Assembly: GCA_006386115.1 (NCBI GenBank)
Contig: VFIW01000060.1
Location: 124,001-188,000, forward strand
Direction: 5' to 3'
From: Globisporangium splendens
Lineage: Eukaryota; Oomycota; Peronosporomycetes; Pythiales; Pythiaceae
Length of the DNA stretch: 64,000 bases
Shown: positions 1-7,995 of the stretch, one piece after another
Layout: each line of letters begins with the position of its first letter
How positions within the stretch are numbered: the stretch's first letter is position 1
Translations under genes and position numbers: made by a program
The notes under the pieces: model-generated
The model's input: the letters and a program-made list of their open reading frames with translations, nothing else
The model's database searches: none
What the model was told of the DNA's origin: nothing

Positions 1-2336
1 TGTCGCAAAGAATGGCGAGATGGTTCTCCTTCTTTGCAGAGTACAACTTTGTTGTACACTACAAGCCAGGCAAGACTAACATCTTAGCCGATGCGCTGTC
101 AAGACGTCCGGATTACGATCCGAAGACCAAGAGTGAAGACACGGACGGAGCGTGTCGACTCTGTGAAGATGTTCAAGCGATCGCGGTGCGAGCTGCGACT
201 ACAGTGCGAGAAGAGATCGTCGAAGGGTACAAGTCTGACGAAACATGTCAGGACTTGTTGAAGTACTTCAAGGACCCTTCGGACAAAGCACTGCAAGGTC
301 TTCCGTCGCGCACAAGATCGCGAGTTCACCGCTTTCGAGTACACAATAGGTTGTTGTACTATGCGGTCGAACAAGGGGATACAGCAAGGGTTGTTGTTCC
401 CAACGACGAAGGTCTGCGTCATCGACTCTTGTATGAGTACCATGACAGTCCTTCGGGTGGCCATCTCGGACGCGAGAAAACGTTTCTCAGTCTTTCCCGG
501 GATTACTACTGGCCACACATGTACAAGTGGGTGCGCAAGTATGTGAGGACTTGCGAGATCTGCCAACGAGTGAAACCTTCTGGTTCCACTCAGGCACCAC
601 TTCGTTCATTGGCTGTCCCTCAGGACAGTTGGAAGTCTGTGAGTGTGGATTTCATATTCGGACTTCCTCGAGACAAACACGGACGCAATGGCATCCTTGT
701 GTTTGTGGACCGATTCAGCAAGATGGTCCATCTTGCGCCTGTTTCGGACAAGATCTCAGCGGAAAAGACTGCCAAGGTCTTTGTAGACGTCGTATTCCGT
801 CTGCACGGACTACCAGTCGAGATCGTGTCTGACCGTGACACCCGTTTCACGTCCAAGTTCTGGCGTGCACTGTTCGGACTTCTGGACACCAAGTTGTCCA
901 TGTCAACAGCGGCACACCCTGAAACGGACGGCCAAACAGAGCGAGTGAATCGTGTCCTCGAAGACGTGTTGCGCAGCTACGCAACGTCTTTCAAAGAGTG
1001 GAGTGAATTTCTCCCTCTTGCCGAGTTTGCGTTGAACAACTCCACGCATGTCTCGACAGGTCACTCTCCATTTTATGTGAACTATGGCATTCACCCTCGA
1101 GTGCCTGCTTCCATAATGGGCGAGGTCTCTACCTTAAGTGGGGGAGGGACTCCGGCTCATGGTAACAAGCCGAAGTCGTCTTACGACCTGAATGCTGCTA
1201 CCGAGTCGAAAGCAAATTTTGACTCGATGAAACCCCTCGACGACCTAACAAGTCGTGAAGGGCAGCAAGTCGATGACTTTGTTGTGAGGAGACAAGCCGT
1301 TGTGAGGTTTGTTCGAGACGCAATCGCGAAGGCTCAGGATCTGCAAAAGGAGCAAGCAGACAAGAGCGGAAGGAAGAACAAGCAAGTTTATAAGATCAAT
1401 GATCTTGTATTACTTAGCACGGCGAACCTGCCTGAACATGCAGTGTCCAACTTGGGAAGCTCCAAGCTTCTGCCAAGGTTCATCGGACCGTTCAAGGTAG
1501 TGAAATGCAATGGTGATGCCTACACGCTAGACATACCTACACGCATGCGTCTACACCCGACATTTTATGTGGGTAGACTGAAGCCTTACCTTCCAAGTGG
1601 ATCTGCGGATCCTACGAGATCTTCCGCAAACGATCGAGCTGATCGTGAAGCTTCTCCACGTGATTGCGAAGAGCAAACAGCTCATCGCTCTGGAGATTCT
1701 TCTCGGCGTACAGGAGTTGCAGGACGTCGAAGGATTGGTCCTTCACTGCCTCCAACGCTTGAAGGCGAGAATGGTACTCGCCACGAAGTACCTCGAGAGC
1801 CGAACCTGCCTCTTCCACAGAGCGCAACAGGCGATCGTGAGCCAACTCACGAGACTTCTCGTTCTTCCGGAGTCGAACAAGTTCGTCCTGAACCTGTTGG
1901 AACCGTTCCTCGTAACGGGACTCCAAAGCCGAACACTGGGCAGAACCTTCTGTCAGATCGTCGATCTTCGGCTCATGATCGGCGACAAGGTTCTCGAGAC
2001 TCTCGCAGCGTTCCTCAAGCGTCGAACAACGCTGCTGCAAAGCCTCGATTTGCCCACGGTGAGCACTCTTCCACTTCCAGAGTCGCTCAATCGTTTTCTC
2101 GTTCAGCCCCACCCCCGTTGTTAGACTCTCAGGGAGAGCATCGCTGGGTGGTTGAGTCGGTTGTTGATCATGAAGATCGACCGACTCATCGTCGAGGAAA
2201 GAAGCAGTTGAACCATCAACGCTTCTACAGAGTTCGGTGGCGTGGATATCCACCGAGCTCGGACACGTGGGAACCTCGTCAGACATTGGAGTCTGATGTT
2301 CCCGACGTGGTCCGCAGCTATGAGAACTGCTTGTAG
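1..2336 (+). CDS. Ty3/gypsy Pol polyprotein, C-terminal part (RNase H end, integrase, chromodomain)
   Basis: The frame is open from base 3 to the stop at 2334-2336, and the true start lies left of the window. The first residues are the end of RNase H, with the LADALSRRPDY motif near 84-117. An H2C2 zinc-binding domain follows (HDSP..GHLGREKT, then CEICQRVKP, about 440-585). The integrase core has D at SVDFIFG (about 645), D at SDRDTRF (about 830) and E at HPETDGQTERVN (about 915-950). After a GRLKPYLP segment (about 1570-1600) comes a Ser/Arg/Pro-rich linker (1600-2120) with the composition of a non-coding read. The C-terminus is a chromodomain (FYRVRWRGYPPSSDTWEP, about 2220-2280) that would guide integration to marked chromatin. 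The linker is opposite a long antisense coiled-coil frame. Domain assignment is from motifs and is firm. Confidence 0.95.
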   Translation, partial: SQRMARWFSFFAEYNFVVHYKPGKTNILADALSRRPDYDPKTKSEDTDGACRLCEDVQAIAVRAATTVREEIVEGYKSDETCQDLLKYFKDPSDKALQGLPSRTRSRVHRFRVHNRLLYYAVEQGDTARVVVPNDEGLRHRLLYEYHDSPSGGHLGREKTFLSLSRDYYWPHMYKWVRKYVRTCEICQRVKPSGSTQAPLRSLAVPQDSWKSVSVDFIFGLPRDKHGRNGILVFVDRFSKMVHLAPVSDKISAEKTAKVFVDVVFRLHGLPVEIVSDRDTRFTSKFWRALFGLLDTKLSMSTAAHPETDGQTERVNRVLEDVLRSYATSFKEWSEFLPLAEFALNNSTHVSTGHSPFYVNYGIHPRVPASIMGEVSTLSGGGTPAHGNKPKSSYDLNAATESKANFDSMKPLDDLTSREGQQVDDFVVRRQAVVRFVRDAIAKAQDLQKEQADKSGRKNKQVYKINDLVLLSTANLPEHAVSNLGSSKLLPRFIGPFKVVKCNGDAYTLDIPTRMRLHPTFYVGRLKPYLPSGSADPTRSSANDRADREASPRDCEEQTAHRSGDSSRRTGVAGRRRIGPSLPPTLEGENGTRHEVPREPNLPLPQSATGDREPTHETSRSSGVEQVRPEPVGTVPRNGTPKPNTGQNLLSDRRSSAHDRRQGSRDSRSVPQASNNAAAKPRFAHGEHSSTSRVAQSFSRSAPPPLLDSQGEHRWVVESVVDHEDRPTHRRGKKQLNHQRFYRVRWRGYPPSSDTWEPRQTLESDVPDVVRSYENCL

Positions 2337-2679
2337 CGTCGTCAGGGGCGACACTACGACGACCAGAGCTACGGTTCGCTCTGCCGTCAGCGGGAGCTCT
2401 TCTTTCGGCACGAGCATTGCCACGACGAAGAAGACGCTCCATCTTGTTCTCATTCTCAAGACGAACAAATGTTCACCATGAGTCTCTCTGGGCTGCGATG
2501 TGTTGGTTCGGATCATCGCGATCGTTGATCCGACGCCAACTGAAGAACCGCTCCTTGTAGAACTCGAGATCCCCCTTCTTCTTCAGAATGGGAGAAATGT
2601 CGAAGAGTTCTGGAGCTGTCTGCTGTCGCTTGGACAACGGACGTTCTTCACGGTTCACTTGGTCACTTGGTCGCTTCAT
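1612..2679 (-). pseudogene. Antisense coiled-coil reading frame inside the gypsy element, one in-frame TGA
   Basis: On the minus strand a frame runs from an ATG at 2679 (MKRPSDQVNREERPL) to a stop at 1612. It is broken only by one TGA at 2475-2473. The part after the TGA can restart at the ATG at 2442 and gives 276 residues. Its last 170 or so residues read as heptad-rich coiled coil (IEALQQRCSTLEERCESLEN, YEERFQQVQDELVRLRKNEK, LRNHVEKLHDQLDRLRKIS). They are rich in Leu, Glu, Gln, Arg and Lys with almost no Pro or Gly, unlike a random shadow frame. The N-terminal part is basic and Ser-rich. It lies opposite the linker and chromodomain of Pol and starts next to the 3' LTR. Function unknown. 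Additional antisense frames near the 3' LTR are known in some plant Ty3/gypsy elements, so an element-encoded accessory protein is possible. A chance open frame remains the alternative. Confidence 0.5.
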
Positions 2680-2742
2680 TGCCGAATGGAAAGTGAACTG
2701 CTCCGAAAGGTCTGCAAAAGTACGCAAGGTACTTGTGACTTT

Positions 2743-2755
2743 AAGGAGGGGATGA
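2743..2755 (+). other. Polypurine tract of gypsy element G1
   Basis: The purine run AAGGAGGGGATGA lies immediately 5' of the TGTAATGG start of the 3' LTR. This is where the plus-strand primer of an LTR retrotransposon is expected. Confidence 0.7.
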
Positions 2756-3404
2756 TGTAATGGGCTATAATCAGCCATTACATGAAGGTGGATCTGTCCA
2801 CAGATCTAGTGTGTCACACACCACCTTCAGCGTGCATTGTGGAGACACAAATAACAAAGGGATTACGGTAATACAGTCCCCACATGCACGTGTGATGTCA
2901 TTCGATGACGTCACGAGTGTTCTCTGTGCTGATCAGTGCAGAATGTTGTTCTCATGTACTAATCAGTACAGAGTGATAACATCCATATACTAATCAAGTA
3001 CTGAGTGATGGTTCCTGCTTGGGAAACTGGGCTGGCGACGAGACCGACGTGTCTCTGCCACCTGAAGTGAGTGGCGCGAGCCAATCACTTTGCAGGGATT
3101 TTATACAAGACCTGAAGTTCAAGCTTCTAGAAGATCCCGTAGGTTCAACCTCAGTGTACCCAAGGTTTTATATATCAGATTCATAGGTTTTATTGTGTAT
3201 GTTTAGGTTTTAGTTATAAAACCTCTAGGATCCCTTGGGGTTCATTAGCAAGTAGCGACAGGAACCATAACCTTTTCAATTCAGTTGCAAATTTTCCTCC
3301 AAGTACTCAAGTCTTCTTCCTCCCTCCAAGTCGGGAGATCGCTTCCTCTGGCACAAGCGTGTGTGCCGTGTTTGAGGGACTGTTTGGAACAGCGCCCTCT
3401 TACA
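2756..3404 (+). repeat. 3' LTR of gypsy element G1 (649 bp)
   Basis: The LTR starts TGTAATGG and ends CCTCTTACA. It is closely matched over its whole length by 58814-59461. Its first 27 bases form a hairpin (TGTAATGG ... CCATTACA). Near positions 130-165 of the LTR lie two TGACGTCA-like (CRE-type) palindromic half sites, followed by short palindromes (CTGATCAG, GTACTAATCAGTAC). These could be enhancer sites for the element, which is inference only. Five bases after the LTR are GAATC. The matching target copy would be left of the window. Confidence 0.9.
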
Positions 3405-3439
3405 GAATCTCAATGATTGCGAGCGACCAACGCTCAACT

Positions 3440-3606
3440 CAGACACAGATTGCTCTGACGTCAGACGATGACGTCACCTGTGCATGTGGGGATCACTTTT
3501 ATGTACTTCGCCCAATATCTTCGCACCCACAATGCACTTCCACAAGGTGGTGTGTGGCACACACAAAGAGCCACCTTGCATGCAATGGCAGCCTTAGCCC
3601 ATTACA
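3440..3606 (-). repeat. Diverged, inverted LTR fragment related to the G1 LTR
   Basis: Read on the minus strand from 3606, the sequence starts TGTAATGGGCT and has the terminal hairpin (CCATTGCA). It keeps blocks shared with the G1 LTR in the same order: CACACACCACCTT, GTGCATTGTGG, CCCCACATGCAC, GTGACGTCAT. It is clearly older than G1. It is cut off on its left near the end of the G1 LTR, which fits insertion of G1 into it. Confidence 0.7.
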
Positions 3607-4064
3607 GCACGTTGTCGCGCAAAGCTCCCTTCCTTCTTTTGGACACAGCGTTATCGCTGTGCCCTTCCTCTCACCTGCGCTTCCTCAACGCACGTGTACG
3701 CCGTGTAACGGGCATTCCCGTTGCAATGGGAATCCCCATTACATTAATTTTGCTGACAGTGAACACCTCACCTGGACGTATAAATTATATGAGGTTCTCA
3801 GCATCCTCACCCCAGTTCGCACACTGATCAGCATGGAGGCACTTGCATTCAGTGAGAGCAAAATCAACTGTAGTGCATGTATCAATTGAGCAGACTCTGC
3901 GTAAGAAGATGCACACTCGCCACTATTATCTGAGTGAGCTTACAGCTGATGATTTTCACCAAGTTCACAGCTCAGCATGTCGCCCCTCTGTCACGTTCAA
4001 CTGATATGCATCGACTTTGACGAGGAGTTCATATTTCTGAATGCTGTCCTCCATGTCACAGATG
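3607..4064. other. Intergenic; short hairpins, no gene seen
   Basis: No convincing coding frame. It contains a perfect small hairpin CACAGCG-TTAT-CGCTGTG (3644-3661). Another LTR-end-like palindromic stretch lies at about 3707-3741 (GGGCATTCCC, then TGCAATGGGAATCCCCATTACA-like arms). This resembles the terminal hairpin of the nearby LTRs and may be a further eroded LTR end. Confidence 0.4.
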
Positions 4065-4081
4065 AAGAGTGGATGTTGATT

Positions 4082-4629
4082 CTCCAATATTCCAAGTCAA
4101 GCACAAGCGGTCCAGTTCCAGCCTCAGCGGTCCAGTTTGGGCCGGCCCATCCCAGGGAGAGAATCCCTCCTTCTTGGAGGCCCTGGGGTGGTGAGGAATG
4201 GAATGCACGACCAATATGAGCACGACTATTGACCCGCTGTACGTGACCAATCGTCACGCAGCACAATGAACCGGCAACGTCGCTAACAAGCGACGCAGCA
4301 CAAGACCCCCCGCTGTCTGCGGCCACCACACCGCGCAGCACAAGACCCCCGCTGTCTGCGGCCACCACACCGCGCAGCTCAAGACCCCCGTGACAAAGCC
4401 AACCGGCTCTGCCGCACCAAGACCCCTAGCAATGAAACCCACAAGTGACGATGCGCCCACACGAAGAAAATAAATAACATAAAAACTAGAAAATCACGAA
4501 AACCCCGTACGCAAGTGTGAGAATGCTTGTGTTACGGCAGGATATGATAGCTGAGAACCTACCAATTCTCTTCCCCGGCAAATCTTAAACTTTACGTTCA
4601 ATAGATTTCTTATCATCTCATCTCATCTC
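4082..4629 (+). mobile_element. SINE-like short retroposon, copy 1 (548 bp), flanked by a 17-bp target duplication
   Basis: The element is bounded by perfect direct repeats AAGAGTGGATGTTGATT at 4065-4081 and 4630-4646. That is the mark of target-primed retrotransposition. A second copy lies at 31626-32135. The element starts (A)TTCTCCAATATTCC and ends in a pyrimidine-rich short repeat tail (TTATCATCTCATCTCATCTC). It holds no coding frame of its own. Inside is a tandem repeat of 39-40 bp (4296-4335 and 4336-4374, with a third partial unit) that is single in copy 2. I found no clear Pol III A and B boxes. The 5' end resembles the oomycete Pol II initiator. Confidence 0.85.
4296..4374 (+). repeat. 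Two-unit tandem repeat (40 + 39 bp) inside SINE-like copy 1
   Basis: Each unit begins CAGCACAAGACCCCC and ends GGCCACCACACCGCG. A third partial unit begins CAGCTCAAGACCCCC at 4375. Copy 2 of the retroposon has only one full unit here (about 31848-31885), so unit number varies between copies. Confidence 0.8.
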
Positions 4630-4718
4630 AAGAGTGGATGTTGATTGCGAAATCACAATGAGTGAGTTAACCACCCCTCATTGTGCATCTCACAGCGCAA
4701 TATCAAGACCAAGCGGAC

Positions 4719-5360
4719 ATGGAGGACACAGCGTTCGTGCCCGTGGAGCAGGAGCCGCTGCACCAGCAGCGCTGGAAGAGCGACATCGTGCGCCTCGTGG
4801 ACGTGCAGTTCCCGCGCAACGCGACGTGTCTCTGGCACCGGCACCTCAAGTTCGGCGTGTACATCTGCATCGCGGACCTCGTGGCCACCGAGCAGTCCAA
4901 TGGCCAGGAACCGCGCGCGCTAACCAAGACGAAGGGTGACGTGTTCTGCCGCGACCACGCCGAGGACAAGCTGATCCACGTCGTGTCGAACAGCGACCAC
5001 GTGTTCCACATCATCGAAGTAGAGCTCCTGAAGGAGAAGCACCTCATTGCGCCACATGACGAGGTCCCACAGCATATCGCCAGGGGGTTGCAGATTCTGA
5101 ACGATGAGCTCGAGTGCCGCGTGTACCGTCTCACGCTCTTGAGCAAGCAGACGGAAAAGATATCACTTGAGCTGCCCACGGACGCGGTGCTGGTCGCACT
5201 CGACGAGTGCGTCGTGAAGGTCGTGAACCCTGACGGCGACAAGGAAGTGCACGTCCAGCCTGGCGATGATGTCGTGCTCGTCGCGGGCCATTTTGAAGTG
5301 CACCTTGTTCCTCGCGATCACGCAGAGGCTCCCGAGTTTATCCTTGTCGAGGTGTTTTAG
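4719..5360 (+). CDS. Cupin-like small protein, paralogue 1
   Basis: 213 residues starting MEDTAFVPVEQEPLHQQRW. I chose the ATG at 4719 rather than the one at 4683 because the paralogue at 5699 begins at the same point (MEE...PLHQQRW). The segment VRLVDVQFPRNATCLWHRHL..VYICIAD looks like the first strands of an RmlC-type cupin barrel, with HRH as a partial metal-binding motif. A second half follows (DVFCRDH, then VQPGDDVVLVAGHFEVHLVP). No signal peptide or membrane span, so probably cytosolic. Substrate unknown. It is the left member of a tandem duplicate pair. A SINE-like element ends 90 bp upstream of the start, close to the likely promoter. CTCATTGTGCATCT at 4677-4690 is a possible initiator. 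The gene is sure; the cupin assignment is moderate. Confidence 0.8.
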   Translation: MEDTAFVPVEQEPLHQQRWKSDIVRLVDVQFPRNATCLWHRHLKFGVYICIADLVATEQSNGQEPRALTKTKGDVFCRDHAEDKLIHVVSNSDHVFHIIEVELLKEKHLIAPHDEVPQHIARGLQILNDELECRVYRLTLLSKQTEKISLELPTDAVLVALDECVVKVVNPDGDKEVHVQPGDDVVLVAGHFEVHLVPRDHAEAPEFILVEVF

Positions 5361-5698
5361 AGAAAGCACGAGAGGACTCAGTATCTGTACATGTCGATGC
5401 GGTGGGTTTGAAAATGTGTGAAGCACACGACATTGCTGTCTATGGATAGTGAGCCCCAAAAATGAAAGCAATGAATGGTCGCGCAGTCGACAAGGCGCCA
5501 AGTTTGTTCCATACATGGTGTTTTCATTAGAGGCCACGAGTATTCTTTCTCTTTCGATTGTCTCGATGGACAAGAAACACGAACTCACGTGCCATGTTCT
5601 GCAGGCTGCTTGCGCCAACCAATCGCGTTTGTCAGATGTAGGTAACGTAAATGCCATCTCTCTCTCAAGAGAAGCGGCAAAAAGAACATCCAGCTAAA
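5361..5698. other. Spacer between the two cupin-like paralogues
   Basis: 338 bp with no gene that I can support. It should hold the 3' end of paralogue 1 and the promoter of paralogue 2. The stretch just upstream of 5699 is purine-rich with a CATCTCTCTCTC tract at 5655-5666. Confidence 0.4.
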
Positions 5699-6415
5699 AT
5701 GGAGGAAGAGTGCGAGGCGACCATCGTACCCGTGGCGCTCGAGCCACTGCACCAGCAGCGCTGGATCAGCGACACCGTCCGCGTTGTATGCGCGAGATTC
5801 TCGCCCCACACGACATGTCAATGGCACCAGCACTTCCATTTCAGCGTCTACATTTGCATTAACGACCTGATAGCGACCGAGCAGGTTTTGAATCAACCGC
5901 CATGAATGCTGATGCAACCAAGAGGATCTGTGTTCTGTCGTGACCACACCCAAGACCAGCTCGTGCACATCGCGGCGAGCCACGAGGAGCCCATCTTCGT
6001 GGTTGTAGTGGAACTGTTGAAGCAAAGGCGCCAGCTTGAGCCGCATGATGCGATCCCGTTGCATATCGGCAGAGGCGTCATGTGTGTGAACGATTCACTC
6101 GAGTGCCGCGTGTACCGCATCTCGCTGTCAAGTGCCCATGGCGACGACAACAAGCGAGACGAACTTCCGCTGGTGCTCCGAACTGATGCGGTCCTCGTCG
6201 CTGTACACGAGTGCGTCTTGTCGATTCACAACCGTCATGAGGCAAAGGAAGGCGACAACAATGGTGACGACAATTCACAGCAGCCACGCGAGCCGATCTG
6301 TAGTTTCCAGCCTGGAGATGACGCTGTCCTGCTACCTGGTCGCGTGGTCATTCAACTGTTGTCGCGCTCAGCCCGCGTTGACTATGCCGAACTCGTCCTC
6401 GTTGAAGTGTTTTGA
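5699..6415 (+). pseudogene. Cupin-like small protein, paralogue 2, interrupted by one in-frame TGA
   Basis: The frame opens at ATG 5699 (MEEECEATIVPVALEPLHQQRW) and is closed by TGA at 5903-5905. The same frame then continues to 6415 (PRGSVFCRDH to LVLVEVF). Alignment to paralogue 1 needs no gap at the stop: the position is Arg in EPRALTKTKG of paralogue 1, so a CGA to TGA change explains it. Everything else is conserved, including WHQHFHFSVYICIND and FQPGDDAVLLPGRVV. The C-terminal half has an extra Asp/Asn/Gln-rich insert (about 6240-6295). It is either a recent pseudogene, a polymorphic null allele, or read through. The rest of the frame shows no further damage. Confidence 0.75.
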
Positions 6416-6849
6416 AGCGAAAGTGTTGGGCACACGTACGAACCCTCGCGCAAAGAACTTGGTCGTAATTTTCTTGTGATACATTGCCAAGTCCGCATAA
6501 CAAAGACAAAAAATCTTCAGCCCGGCCACGCATGGTATCCTGTCATTGCACCATGGAATTGCAGTGTCTGAACAAATCAGTGGTGTCCCAAGTGTCTCGC
6601 TTCTTCATAGAGGAATGAGCGATGGATGAAAGGATTTCCTGTGGCAACCACTATGAGTCTCATTCTGTCAAAGGATCGCGTCGTTGGCGAGGATAAAGCC
6701 GTGGTGAAAATCGAAGAAATATGAGTCACATGCCATGTTACATGACGCGATACTCATCAGCACCTTTCAACCACACATTTTTTCACGCTGGCTATTTCAT
6801 TTCAAGTCGATAAACCTTATCGCCCGAAATTAATGGATTCAAGAGCAAA
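6416..6849. other. Intergenic between converging cupin-like and GGH genes
   Basis: 434 bp between two stop codons of genes pointing at each other. It holds the 3' ends of both transcripts. I see no gene, repeat or structured RNA in it. Confidence 0.4.
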
Positions 6850-7827
6850 CTATTCAATGCGCCAGAAATCATTCTTCGAGTCGTGCTTGAACAGGTAGGA
6901 TTCCACAAAGCCCGGCGCCGTGAAAGTCGACGTCTGGTAGTTGTAGATGAGCGACTTTTGCTGCACCTTGGGGTCCTTAAACTTGAGATCGTTCTTTCGC
7001 GCTTCGTTGACGAAAAAGTTGGCAAAGTACTGACCCGACGTGATCGCCTCGAATGAGTGGTCCACGACTTCGTACGGCGTGCCATCTGGGTACTCGCCGT
7101 ACTCAAAGCTTACTTTCTCCGGGTGGAATTGCACGGCGTAGATCGGGTACTTCTTGGCTTCGAACGCAGAGACGAAATGGAACCCCTTGCGGTCATAGTT
7201 GGTTGAAAGCACCGTGTAAAAGTCCGCCAGCTTCGGAAAAGTCGGGAACCGCTCGACGCCGATGCCTTGCTCGTGGTTGTTCATCGTAATCGGCTTCTCC
7301 GCAAGCCATTGGTACAACTCCTTGCTCGCGCCTCCAAACAGACGGCTCGACGGTGCGGCGTCCGTGAAGTTGAGTGGGAGCGTAATATTGTACGCGTCGA
7401 GACCGCTGTCCAACGATCCCAGGTCTCCAGTCGTGAGCTGCACGAGCCACTCAAAGCCCAGACAGGTGCCCCAAACGGGGAAGTACGTGCCGTTGTCGTT
7501 CAGATCGATGGCCAGCTTGTAGAGGTACTCAGCGCGGTCGTTCACGGTCGCAGCGCCGCCGGGAAACAGCAGTCCGTTCAACTGCGGCAGCAGCTCCTGC
7601 AAGTACTCCTTCGGCGCATTGTACGGGATCGGCACGACGCGACCACCGCCCATCTCGACCCACTTGACGTACGACGCCGCGATGTACTCGCCGTGCTTGG
7701 AGACCGGGTGCGCGAACACGCCGATGATCGGACCGCGCGCGCTGGCGGCCACGACATCCAGGCCGATGGCGGCGGCGGCTACGAGCGCGGTGACGAGCGT
7801 CGCGATCCACGAGACACGAGGCGCCAT
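6850..7827 (-). CDS. GGH: Gamma-glutamyl hydrolase (folylpoly-gamma-glutamate hydrolase, peptidase family C26)
   Basis: 325 residues from the ATG at 7827. The upstream ATG at 7920 would put 31 polar residues before the signal peptide, so 7827 is preferred. Residues 1-30 are a signal peptide (WIATLVTALVAAAAIGL...AASA). The class I glutamine-amidotransferase-like fold begins GPIIGVFAHP. The nucleophile is Cys122 in VWGTCLGFEWL, and the partner His235 and Glu237 are in YAVQFHPEKVSFE. N-glycosylation sites NGT, NIT and NFT lie near 112, 147 and 153. The enzyme trims gamma-linked glutamates from folate polyglutamates in the vacuole or outside the cell. Length is normal for the family and all key residues are present. 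Confidence 0.93.
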   Translation of the reverse strand: MAPRVSWIATLVTALVAAAAIGLDVVAASARGPIIGVFAHPVSKHGEYIAASYVKWVEMGGGRVVPIPYNAPKEYLQELLPQLNGLLFPGGAATVNDRAEYLYKLAIDLNDNGTYFPVWGTCLGFEWLVQLTTGDLGSLDSGLDAYNITLPLNFTDAAPSSRLFGGASKELYQWLAEKPITMNNHEQGIGVERFPTFPKLADFYTVLSTNYDRKGFHFVSAFEAKKYPIYAVQFHPEKVSFEYGEYPDGTPYEVVDHSFEAITSGQYFANFFVNEARKNDLKFKDPKVQQKSLIYNYQTSTFTAPGFVESYLFKHDSKNDFWRIE

Positions 7828-7958
7828 CCTGCTATTGCTGCTTCTTGCGGAGAATTCTCGACTGCTGTGTGGATCTTCCGTTGTTCTCAAGCGCAGCGAC
7901 CAACATTCTTTCCTGCTCACTCATCAAAGAAGCAGGTGACGGAAAGCTCACTTGGAAG

Positions 7959-7995
7959 ATGATTGGTGGGAAAAGCATGAATTTCCACCAATCAT
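7959..7995. promoter_or_regulatory. Inverted CCAAT-box pair upstream of GGH
   Basis: ATGATTGGTGG (7959-7969) and CCACCAATCAT (7985-7995) are perfect 11-bp inverted arms around a 15-base loop, about 130-170 bp upstream of the GGH start. Each arm carries a CCAAT core in opposite orientation. They may be binding sites for a CCAAT-binding factor or an RNA hairpin. The role is inferred. Confidence 0.35.

Larger units (their letters stand above)
1..3404 (+). mobile_element. Ty3/gypsy chromoviral LTR retrotransposon, 3' portion (element G1)
   Basis: The window opens inside the RNase H region of pol. It continues through integrase and a C-terminal chromodomain, a purine-rich tract, and a complete 3' LTR (2756-3404). 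The order RT/RNase H then integrase then chromodomain is that of chromoviral Ty3/gypsy elements. The 5' LTR, gag, protease and most of RT lie outside the window. The base 3' of the LTR enters an older, inverted LTR-like piece (3440-3606), so this element probably inserted into an older relative. The pol reading frame is open to its stop, so this copy may be young. Confidence 0.95.
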
